DNA of 9,053 bases from Candidatus Nomurabacteria bacterium (GTDB lineage: Bacteria > Patescibacteriota > Minisyncoccia > Phycocordibacterales > UBA9973), in the NCBI GenBank assembly GCA_023267515.1, contig JAHFNF010000028.1, forward strand, positions 1 to 9,053, given 5' to 3'. A program made the translations under genes and the position numbers. Positions 1-6,478 of this stretch are shown piece after piece. Under the pieces are notes generated by a model. The model was not told the origin of the DNA. It searched no databases and worked only from the letters and a program-made list of their open reading frames with translations. Numbering within the stretch: the first letter of the stretch is position 1; the number at the start of each line of letters is the position of its first letter.

Positions 1-3
1 TTT

Positions 4-2535
4 ATGAGTATAATGATTACAAAGAGAGATGGCACGCAAGAAGCATTTGATGCGGACCGAATCAATAAATCTATTGAGCGCGCATGCTTTGGTCTCACCG
101 ATGGGCTTTCCAAGGCGGTGCAGATCGCTTCCGAGACTCGGCTCACTCTTTATGACGGCATTACTGAAGAAGAACTTGACCAAGCGACGATAAATACAGC
201 TTTGCAGAATGTTCACCAAGATTTAGAGTTTGATACAATAGCCACTCGTCTCCTCTTAAAGACCATTTACAAGAAAGTTCTAGGGGATTTCAGTAAGGAC
301 GACGCAGAAGACTTTGCTAGAATCCATCGCGAGCATTTTCCAGAATATATTTCGGCCGCCGTGGAAGATAAATTGCTTGATCCGCGGATGAAAAGCGTTT
401 TTAACTTGGAAGAATTATCGGAAGCACTGGATATTTCCCGTGATGGACTTTATAAATACTCTGGAGTCTCCACGATGCTTGATAGATATTTCACTAAAGG
501 CGGGAATCGCGAACCGTTAGAAACCCCGCAATATTTTTGGATGCGGGTGGCGATGGGAATGTCGCTCAACGAAGAGAGTCCTACGGAATGGGCGAAAAAT
601 TTCTACAATAAAATGTCCAGGCTTGAATATCTTTCCGCTGGTTCCACCAATTTGGGCGCTGGCACTCCAAACCCAAGACTTTCAAATTGCTATCTTATGG
701 AAATTCAAGATGATATGGAGCACATTGGTAAAACTGTTTCGGATGTTCTACTCCTTTCAAAAGCAACAGGCGGTATCGGATTGTCCGTCACGAAGCTTCG
801 CGCTTCTGGATCAATTTTAAAAACGAGCAATACCGTTTCCTCTGGCCCGGTTCCATTTCTTCATATGATTGATTCAGCCATTCGCGCAGTGCAACGTGGA
901 GGAAAGAAGAAAGGCGCATTATGTTTCTATATGGAGAACTGGCACATTGATTTCCAAGATTTCTTGGACCTAAAACAAAATGCCGGAGATGACTACCGCC
1001 GAGCACGCACGGCGAACATCGCGGTGTATCTCTCCGACGAATTTATGAAGCGTGTGCATGCAGGGGACGATTGGTATTTATTTGATCCGAACGAAGTAAA
1101 AGATTTAGTAGAGCTTTACGGGCAAGATTTTTCCAAGCGTTATGCGCACTATGCCCAAATGGCCGAGGAAGGAAAAATAAAAATGTGGTCCAAAATGCCC
1201 GCTCGTCAGCAATATAAAAATATTTTAGTATCACTTCAAACCACTTCCCATCCATGGCTTACTTGGAAGGACGCGATCAATGTCCGTGCGCTCAATAATA
1301 ATACCGGTACGATTCACGCTTCAAATCTCTGCACCGAGGTGACCTTGCCGCAAAATAGGGACAATATTGCTGTTTGCAATCTACTTTCTATTAACCTAGC
1401 TCGGCACGTGCGCGCTGGCCAGATAGATTGGCACCTTTTAGAGGAATCTGTCCGAATATCCTTGCGCCAATTGGATAATTTAGTGGATATAAACAAGCTT
1501 CCACTTAAAGAAGCGATAAAAGCGGATATTGAAAACAGAGCAGTGGGTATGGGGCTGATGGGATTCTCCGATACGATAGAAATGCTTGGTTTTTCATATG
1601 AAGATAAAGAGGCGCATGATTTATCAGACAAGGTTTTTGAATTCATTAGCTATATGGCGATAGATGAGAGCGCCAATATTGCCGCCGAAAAAGGCTCGTA
1701 TCCAAATTTCAAGGGTTCTGGCTGGTCAAAAGGAATGGTGCCGATTGATACGTTAGAACTTCTGCAAAAAGAGCGTGGGACAGATATGCCACTTGTGAAG
1801 GAATCTACACCTGCTATTCCAAACCTAGATTGGAGTCTAGTTCGCGAAAAAGTTAAAAGAGGAATGAGGAACGCAACCGTGATGGCCGTAGCGCCGAATG
1901 CAAACATCGGGCTCGTGGCTGGCGTTACCCCTGGCATTGATCCGCGCTTTGCACAGATGTTTTCTCGCAACAAGCTTTCCGGGAAATATTTGGAGATCAA
2001 TCCAAATTTAGTAGCCGATTTGAAAAAAGAAAATCTTTGGGAGGCTGTGCGCGAGCAGATACTGACCAATCGGGGAGACATCGCTGAGATTCCAGCCATC
2101 CCAGATCATATCAAAAGAATTTACAAGACATCCTTTTCTGTTTCACCGCTCGCTTATGTAGAGGTCGCTGCTCGCGCCCAGAAATGGGTAGATCAGGCAA
2201 TCAGCCGAAATATGTATTTAGATGTCCGCGACATTGATGAAGTAATGAATATTTATTCTACCGCTTGGGACAAGGGATTGAAGACCACCTATTACTTGCA
2301 TATGAAACCTCGTCACAATGCTGAGCAAAGTACCACCAAGGTAAACAAACAAGACATTACTGGCAAGCGCGGGTTCGCGGTGCTCTCTTCTATCAAGGTT
2401 GAGCCAAAAGTGGAAATCCCTGTACCAGTACTCGCAACTGAACCACTGAAACAAGCAGATTCCTCCCCGGTCGTTTTGAAAGTGCACTTACCAGAAGACC
2501 CGCAAGACGCATTACTCTGCGAGGGTTGCCAATAA
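4..2535 (+). CDS. nrdA: Ribonucleoside-diphosphate reductase, class I large (alpha) subunit
   Basis: Reduces ribonucleoside diphosphates to deoxyribonucleotides in the cytoplasm, together with the small subunit encoded next door. The 843-residue product has one N-terminal ATP-cone (about residues 4-95, starting TKRDGTQEAFDADRI), the allosteric activity domain. The ten-stranded barrel follows. Visible catalytic residues are the redox Cys229 (in SNCYL), the Asn441/Cys443/Glu445 triad (in SNLCTEVTLP), the partner Cys458 (in NIAVCNLL) and the radical-relay pair Tyr763-Tyr764 (in KTTYYLHMKPRHN). The C-terminal swinging arm ends in CEGCQ, a CxxC pair at 839/842 that would pass electrons from thioredoxin or glutaredoxin; in E. 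coli the pair is more widely spaced. The length fits the family. ATG at 4 is chosen because the ATP-cone begins directly after it; ATG at 13 is also possible. Only three bases precede it, so the ribosome-binding site and promoter are outside the window. It forms an operon with nrdB, whose start lies 5 bp after this stop. Confidence 0.97.
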   Translation: MSIMITKRDGTQEAFDADRINKSIERACFGLTDGLSKAVQIASETRLTLYDGITEEELDQATINTALQNVHQDLEFDTIATRLLLKTIYKKVLGDFSKDDAEDFARIHREHFPEYISAAVEDKLLDPRMKSVFNLEELSEALDISRDGLYKYSGVSTMLDRYFTKGGNREPLETPQYFWMRVAMGMSLNEESPTEWAKNFYNKMSRLEYLSAGSTNLGAGTPNPRLSNCYLMEIQDDMEHIGKTVSDVLLLSKATGGIGLSVTKLRASGSILKTSNTVSSGPVPFLHMIDSAIRAVQRGGKKKGALCFYMENWHIDFQDFLDLKQNAGDDYRRARTANIAVYLSDEFMKRVHAGDDWYLFDPNEVKDLVELYGQDFSKRYAHYAQMAEEGKIKMWSKMPARQQYKNILVSLQTTSHPWLTWKDAINVRALNNNTGTIHASNLCTEVTLPQNRDNIAVCNLLSINLARHVRAGQIDWHLLEESVRISLRQLDNLVDINKLPLKEAIKADIENRAVGMGLMGFSDTIEMLGFSYEDKEAHDLSDKVFEFISYMAIDESANIAAEKGSYPNFKGSGWSKGMVPIDTLELLQKERGTDMPLVKESTPAIPNLDWSLVREKVKRGMRNATVMAVAPNANIGLVAGVTPGIDPRFAQMFSRNKLSGKYLEINPNLVADLKKENLWEAVREQILTNRGDIAEIPAIPDHIKRIYKTSFSVSPLAYVEVAARAQKWVDQAISRNMYLDVRDIDEVMNIYSTAWDKGLKTTYYLHMKPRHNAEQSTTKVNKQDITGKRGFAVLSSIKVEPKVEIPVPVLATEPLKQADSSPVVLKVHLPEDPQDALLCEGCQ

Positions 2536-2540
2536 AATTT

Positions 2541-3542
2541 ATGATACTCGGAAAAGCTTCACCGGAGGATATGAATCTCCATCCAATGAAATACAAGTGG
2601 GCCTACGACCTTTATAATCAGGCCGTGCGAAATACCTGGTTCCCACACGAAATCGCACTCGGCGAGGATTTAAATGATTGGAAAAGTATGACCGAGGATG
2701 AACGCCACGCGGTAAAGTTTTTGATGGCTTTTTTCAATCCGGCAGAATTAATAGTGAATCGATCGCTCGCGCTCGGAGTGTATCCATATCTCAAATCCCC
2801 AGAATGCCATTTATATCTTGCCAAGCAAATGTTTGAAGAGGCCAACCACTGCGTTTCCTTTGAATATGTCTTAGAGACTTTTCCTTTTGATCGCGAGACA
2901 ATTTTTAATCTTCACTTAGATACTCCTTCAATGAAGGTCAAGGAAGACTATATCAATAGATATTTAAGGAGAATGACCGAGGAAACCCTTGATATTGAGA
3001 CAGTAGAGGGCAAGAAAGACTTTGTCAGAAACCTGGTAGCAACGAACGTGGTGATGGAGGGTATTTGGTTTTACTCTGGTTTTATGGTGGCCCTTTCTTT
3101 CCGCCAGCGCAATCAGCTTCGTAATTTCGGCTCAATGATAAACTGGGTCTTGCGCGATGAGTCCCTCCATCTTAAATTTGGCATCAACCTTATTCACACG
3201 ATTCTGGAAGAAAATCCTGATTTACTCACTCACGAATTTGCCGAAGAAATAAAAAATATTGTAGTGGAGGGAGTAGATTTAGAGGTGGCCTACAACAATG
3301 ATCTTTTTCCGAAAGGGATACTGGGACTGAACGCTGACTATGTAAACCAATATGTAAAATATGTGACAGACCGAAGATTAGAAGAATTAGGTCTTCAAAA
3401 ACATTACAATGCCACCAATCCAGCCAAATGGATGTCCGCCGCGACTGATGTGTATGAATTGGTAAACTTTTTTGAAACTCAAAATACAAGCTATGAAGTA
3501 GATGCTCGTGGCCACTCAAAAGAAAAACCGCCCACAGAGTAG
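2541..3542 (+). CDS. nrdB: Ribonucleoside-diphosphate reductase small (beta) subunit, class Ic-like (Phe at the radical-Tyr position)
   Basis: Ferritin-like small subunit that holds the dimetal cofactor and generates the radical used by NrdA. Counting from ATG 2541 (333 residues), the metal ligands are Glu69 (NPAEL), Glu100 and His103 (FEEANH), Glu173 (VVMEGI), Glu207 and His210 (RDESLH). The residue four after His103, where E. coli has radical Tyr122, is Phe107 (codon TTT at 2859-2861). Position 69, Asp in E. coli, is Glu. Both changes are those of the Chlamydia class Ic enzyme with a Mn/Fe cofactor. Tyr109, Trp33 and the C-terminal Tyr318 (FFETQNTSY) match electron-relay positions, and LHPMKYKWA near the start also recalls the chlamydial protein. 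ATG 2541 is chosen. TTG 2526, overlapping nrdA by 10 bp, is possible; ATG 2571 has a GGAGG only 2 nt upstream, too close to be convincing. The last eight codons lie inside the terminator stem. Confidence 0.95.
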   Translation: MILGKASPEDMNLHPMKYKWAYDLYNQAVRNTWFPHEIALGEDLNDWKSMTEDERHAVKFLMAFFNPAELIVNRSLALGVYPYLKSPECHLYLAKQMFEEANHCVSFEYVLETFPFDRETIFNLHLDTPSMKVKEDYINRYLRRMTEETLDIETVEGKKDFVRNLVATNVVMEGIWFYSGFMVALSFRQRNQLRNFGSMINWVLRDESLHLKFGINLIHTILEENPDLLTHEFAEEIKNIVVEGVDLEVAYNNDLFPKGILGLNADYVNQYVKYVTDRRLEELGLQKHYNATNPAKWMSAATDVYELVNFFETQNTSYEVDARGHSKEKPPTE

Positions 3543-3557
3543 GGCGGTTTTTCTTTT
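3518..3557. terminator. Bidirectional Rho-independent terminator between convergent genes
   Basis: Perfect 16-bp stem, 3518-3533 (AAAAGAAAAACCGCCC) with 3542-3557, and an 8-nt loop. The GC core is followed by TTTTTCTTTT on both strands, so it can stop nrdAB transcripts moving right and the surface-protein transcript moving left. The left arm and loop lie inside the end of nrdB, and the nrdB stop codon (TAG 3540-3542) runs into the right arm. The minus-strand gene stops 6 nt from the stem. Confidence 0.9.
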
Positions 3558-3563
3558 ACTTAT

Positions 3564-6107
3564 TTACATATTCATCGGAGTATTGCCATTTCTGTTTCTT
3601 CCGAAGGAATAGCCGGTAAGCATCCTCTTGCCGATAGTTACGATACCCATTAGGACAAGGATAAGTGCTAGCCAGCCGATCAGGGTTGTCGGTAGGAATT
3701 TTCCGCTACCAAAGATTGAAGCGGCAGCTAGATTTTCTCCCTCTATCACGTGGTTTACCGTGTAGGCGATCTCATCCTGTTCAACAGTGGAGCCTGGAAG
3801 ATTGTATATCATTGTGGCAGTAGTTATCAGTATTCCACCTGGGTTCGCTTTTCCATTTACATGTCCTTTTACCGTGATTGATCCGATTTGGTCTGGAATT
3901 AATGTGTCTGATTTAAATGTTAGAGTGTTGTCTCCATCAATTGTCCCAAAGTTTGCTTCGTCAAAAGTTATTTCTGACGGAAGTTGGACTGTCAGCACAG
4001 TATTCTCAAAGTTTTTTGTGGAAGTATTTTTATAAGATACCAAGTATTCAACTGTATCACCTTGCATTATCTCGTCCTTGTCAGCACTAATAGTTAGTAT
4101 TTCGCTTACCACGTCTGGTGTTGGGGCTGGAGCAGTTTCTTCTACATTTCCAGATGGAATATTGCCACCTTTTAAGGTCTGAAATACAAGTATGCTACCG
4201 TGAGCAACATCACTTCCACTACTCACCACTGCTCGGAAGTAGTAGATTGTGTTTGGAGTAAGGCCAGTGATCGTATCACCATATGCCTTAACGGAGTAAG
4301 CTGAGCTGAGGCTTTGAGCGCTAGTGGTGTGTCCCAGAGAAACGCTCGTTCCGTATTCAAAGTAGGCATTGACACTTCCGCTTGGAATTACGGCTATACC
4401 ATTTAGTCTAGCTGTCGTAGAAGTTTTATTGGTTGCGGTCACGGTCGTCGCGCCAAGACCAGTATTATTTACAGGTGTTATCCCGGTCGTGAAGGAAAGA
4501 ATTTCACCAGTGTCATCCCCAGAGGAGTTTTCAGCTACTGCGCGGAAATAATAGGTGGTATTTAAGGCGACATTAATATTACGGTTAAAAGAGACCGAGC
4601 TATTTCCAGAACCCATACTTAAATGAGTGGTTTCATTATTAAGATTTGAAATTGAAGTGCCATATTCAAACCAAGCAGTGGTAGAGTGATTGTTTGGATC
4701 AACAGAGCCAAAAAGGGTAACTGAGGTTCCATTTACAGTGTAGGAAATTGTATTCACAGAAGGATCGCTTCCACCGCCACCTCCTCCACCGCCAGAAGAA
4801 GTATGGGTCACGTTGAATGGTCTAGTATTAGAAGTTCCGTTTATTGTGGTGACTGATACATCACGGGATCCTGTGGAGGCAGTAGATGAAATAGTAATGT
4901 CCGCAGTGAGCTGGGTAGAATTAATAAAGTTTACAGAGTTTACGGTAATATTTGTAGCAGGTGAAAAGTTTATCACTGAACCACTTGTGAAATTCGTACC
5001 ATTTAAGGTCATTGTAAAAGTTTGTCCGCGGTTTCGGCTGGTAGGAGATATAGAAGTGAGAGTTGGAGCCAAAGGATTGGCAGAAAGCACAGTAAAGGTT
5101 TGAGCATTAGAAGTGCCATTCACTGTCGTCACCGTGACATTATGTCCTCCGATCGGAGCAGTGGTAGAAATTGTTATATTTGCCGTGATTTGGTTTGAGT
5201 TAATAAAGTTTACAGAGTTCACGGTAATGCCAGAGCCAAAGGTAGTAGTGGCACCAGTAGTAAAGTTTGTACCGTTTAAAGTAACTGTCAAAGTCTGCCC
5301 CTGGGTGCCGGAGTTGGGATTGACTGAGGTTAGAGTCGGAGTGTTTGGAGAAGGCGGAGGGGGAGTACTATTTGTTTCAATAGGAGTAGCATTTCCATAA
5401 TCTGTTCCATTTATGTTTGAAGCTACTGTTCGCACGTAGTAAGTTGTATCAGGGGCGATAGTAGGAGTATTTAAAGTACAAGATAAACTCCCGCTTTCTC
5501 TTAATGCTGGTTGGGTTGTTTGGCAGGCAATAATTCCATTACCTGGTTGGCCACTCGGTAAGTAACTTAAATTAGTTGAGTATTCAAACATAGTGGTAGT
5601 CTGCACGCCACCCCACATAAATGCTCCGTGAAAAGTAATTGAAGTTGCAGTTGCACTGGCCTCCGTAGTTAATGCGGAAGGTGCAGTAGAAGGGGGTGGA
5701 ACAGGGGCGACAGCGACGATTGAAGTTGCATTTCCGTATGATGTGCCGTTAACGTTGGAAGCAACAGCTCGCACATAGTAGGTAGTATTTACTAAAATTG
5801 TCGGAGTGTTTAAAGTGCAGGTAATAGAACCAGAACCTGGAAGTACTGGTTGCAAAATTTGGCAGTCAATAATTCCACTACCCGGCATTCCGTTTGGAAG
5901 GTCCGATAGGTTTGTGGAGTATTCAAACATTGTGGTGGTCTGCGCACCGTTTGCCATAAAAGCTCCATTAAAAGTTATGGAGCTAGAAGTTGAGCTTGCA
6001 GCGGAAGTCAGAGCAGAAGGGCCTGCCGCTAGGGCGTGACCTGCGCCAAACGCAAAAATTGCGACCAAAGCGAAGGCAAATATTAGATTTTTTATACTAG
6101 TTTTCAT
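3564..6107 (-). CDS. Exported, membrane-anchored multi-repeat surface protein (Fn3-like, IPT/TIG-like and DUF11-like domains)
   Basis: An 847-residue protein with no catalytic motif; probably a cell-surface or adhesion stalk (inference). In order: signal peptide 1-28 with a hydrophobic core and an ALA-type cleavage site (GHALAAG); two Fn3-like repeats 29-133 and 141-245, each ending in TTYYVR-VASN and carrying a Cys pair (82/97 and 195/210); a Pro-rich linker; two IPT/TIG-like repeats 256-341 and 347-434 (GQTLTVTLNGTNF type); an eight-glycine linker 439-446; two more Fn3-like repeats about 449-541 and 545-645 (FEYGTS...YYFRAV); a Pro-rich linker; a DUF11-like domain about 668-786 (DTVEYLVSYKNTS); one membrane helix about 805-826; and a short basic tail GKRMLTGYSFGRNRN. 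The expected topology is C-terminus in, repeats out. The start ATG follows the promoter by about 60 nt, with only an A-rich AAAAGAAA upstream as a weak ribosome-binding site. Such architectures are common in Parcubacteria. Convergent with nrdB, divergent from the gene at 6479. Confidence 0.9.
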   Translation of the reverse strand: MKTSIKNLIFAFALVAIFAFGAGHALAAGPSALTSAASSTSSSITFNGAFMANGAQTTTMFEYSTNLSDLPNGMPGSGIIDCQILQPVLPGSGSITCTLNTPTILVNTTYYVRAVASNVNGTSYGNATSIVAVAPVPPPSTAPSALTTEASATATSITFHGAFMWGGVQTTTMFEYSTNLSYLPSGQPGNGIIACQTTQPALRESGSLSCTLNTPTIAPDTTYYVRTVASNINGTDYGNATPIETNSTPPPPSPNTPTLTSVNPNSGTQGQTLTVTLNGTNFTTGATTTFGSGITVNSVNFINSNQITANITISTTAPIGGHNVTVTTVNGTSNAQTFTVLSANPLAPTLTSISPTSRNRGQTFTMTLNGTNFTSGSVINFSPATNITVNSVNFINSTQLTADITISSTASTGSRDVSVTTINGTSNTRPFNVTHTSSGGGGGGGGSDPSVNTISYTVNGTSVTLFGSVDPNNHSTTAWFEYGTSISNLNNETTHLSMGSGNSSVSFNRNINVALNTTYYFRAVAENSSGDDTGEILSFTTGITPVNNTGLGATTVTATNKTSTTARLNGIAVIPSGSVNAYFEYGTSVSLGHTTSAQSLSSAYSVKAYGDTITGLTPNTIYYFRAVVSSGSDVAHGSILVFQTLKGGNIPSGNVEETAPAPTPDVVSEILTISADKDEIMQGDTVEYLVSYKNTSTKNFENTVLTVQLPSEITFDEANFGTIDGDNTLTFKSDTLIPDQIGSITVKGHVNGKANPGGILITTATMIYNLPGSTVEQDEIAYTVNHVIEGENLAAASIFGSGKFLPTTLIGWLALILVLMGIVTIGKRMLTGYSFGRNRNGNTPMNM
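4173..4763 (-). repeat. Second pair of Fn3-like repeats
   Basis: Residues about 449-541 and 545-645 of the surface protein. Each has FEYGTS mid-domain and (Y)YFRAV near the end. They are more diverged from each other than the N-terminal pair and lack cysteines. They follow a glycine-only linker and precede the DUF11-like domain. Confidence 0.75.
4806..5342 (-). repeat. Tandem pair of IPT/TIG-like protein repeats
   Basis: Residues 256-341 and 347-434 of the surface protein. Both begin PTLTS followed by a Pro-containing turn and GQT-T-TLNGTNF, then share ITVNSVNFINS and a T-INGTSN-type end. The glycine/asparagine pattern is that of IPT/TIG immunoglobulin-like domains. The high similarity indicates an internal duplication. 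Confidence 0.75.
5373..6023 (-). repeat. Tandem pair of Fn3-like protein repeats with Cys pairs
   Basis: Residues 29-133 and 141-245 of the surface protein. In my hand alignment of the 84-residue cores (from NGAFMANG and HGAFMWGG) 61 positions are identical, including the run QTTTMFEYSTNLS and both cysteines. This points to a fairly recent internal duplication. The two cysteines 15 residues apart in each copy could form a disulfide (inference). Confidence 0.85.
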
Positions 6108-6175
6108 AATTGTTTCTTTTAATTATTCTATGCTTAATTTATAAGGCTTTTTCCACGAAATTATTTTACTTCAAT

Positions 6176-6204
6176 ATCTTATCATACTATGGTTTAAAAG
6201 TCAA
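6176..6204 (-). promoter_or_regulatory. Sigma70-type extended -10 promoter for the minus-strand surface protein
   Basis: Read on the minus strand: -35 TTGACT (6204-6199), a 17-nt spacer, and -10 TAAGAT (6181-6176), preceded by TATGA, giving a TGn extended -10. The predicted start is near 6169, leaving a leader of about 60 nt before the ATG ending at 6107. Confidence 0.75.
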
Positions 6205-6223
6205 ATGTCTTATCATTCCTAGC

Positions 6224-6253
6224 TTGACAAATGGGTATCTATTATGCTACAAT
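6224..6253 (+). promoter_or_regulatory. Strong sigma70-type extended -10 promoter facing right
   Basis: Consensus -35 TTGACA (6224-6229), an 18-nt spacer, and -10 TACAAT (6248-6253) preceded by TATGC, an extended -10. The predicted start is near 6260, about 219 nt before the gene at 6479. It lies back to back with the minus-strand promoter; the two -35 boxes are about 20 bp apart. Confidence 0.8.
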
Positions 6254-6259
6254 ATGGGC

Positions 6260-6478
6260 GGTCTAAGTTCTTTAAAAATCTTCGCCTTTTCTATCGGAAA
6301 CAGCATTTTCGGCACTTTTCTCGTCTTATATTTTGACGGATAAAGAGCTTCTTTATTACATAAATAAGCGCTTGAAATGCTGTTTCCGATGATTGATTTT
6401 TCATTCATTGGTTTCAGTAAAAATAAAAAATAATATAAACAATAATATTTTAATCTTTACTAACAAAAACCAACAACT
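6260..6478 (+). promoter_or_regulatory. Long structured leader with a 16-bp inverted repeat, possible cis-regulatory RNA
   Basis: This stretch between the promoter and the gene at 6479 holds no convincing ORF. Stem A is a perfect 16-bp inverted repeat, 6293-6308 (ATCGGAAACAGCATTT) with 6375-6390. It encloses a small hairpin, 6340-6346 with 6350-6356, and the palindrome AAGCGCTT at 6366-6373. Stem B, 6386-6392 with 6405-6411 (7 bp, one G-U), cannot form together with A. Stem C, 6408-6414 with 6467-6473 plus 6416-6421 with 6456-6461, covers the bases just before the ATG and excludes B. Competing stems of this kind are typical of switching leaders, but I do not recognise a known riboswitch core. 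A weaker second promoter (TTGGTT 6408-6413, 17 nt, TAATAT 6431-6436) could give a short leader instead. Confidence 0.45.

Noticed and set aside
2526..2540. TTG start for nrdB, or frameshifting from nrdA into nrdB
   Set aside because: ATG 2541 is in the same frame only five codons later and needs no unusual start; no slippery sequence or stimulatory structure was seen, and the two proteins are complete on their own.
3787..6039. Several plus-strand ORFs of 60-96 codons opposite the surface protein
   Set aside because: They are reverse-strand images of Thr/Ser/Val-rich repeats and have no independent signals.
3564..6107. CRISPR array suggested by the repetitive sequence
   Set aside because: The repeats are about 100-codon protein domains in one open frame, not short identical repeats with unique spacers.
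6110..6343. A 77-codon plus-strand ORF, or its 29-codon tail from ATG 6254 (MGGLSSLKIF...)
   Set aside because: It runs through both promoters of the divergent region and through the inverted repeat; ATG 6254 follows directly on the -10 box, upstream of the predicted transcript start, and no ribosome-binding site is present.
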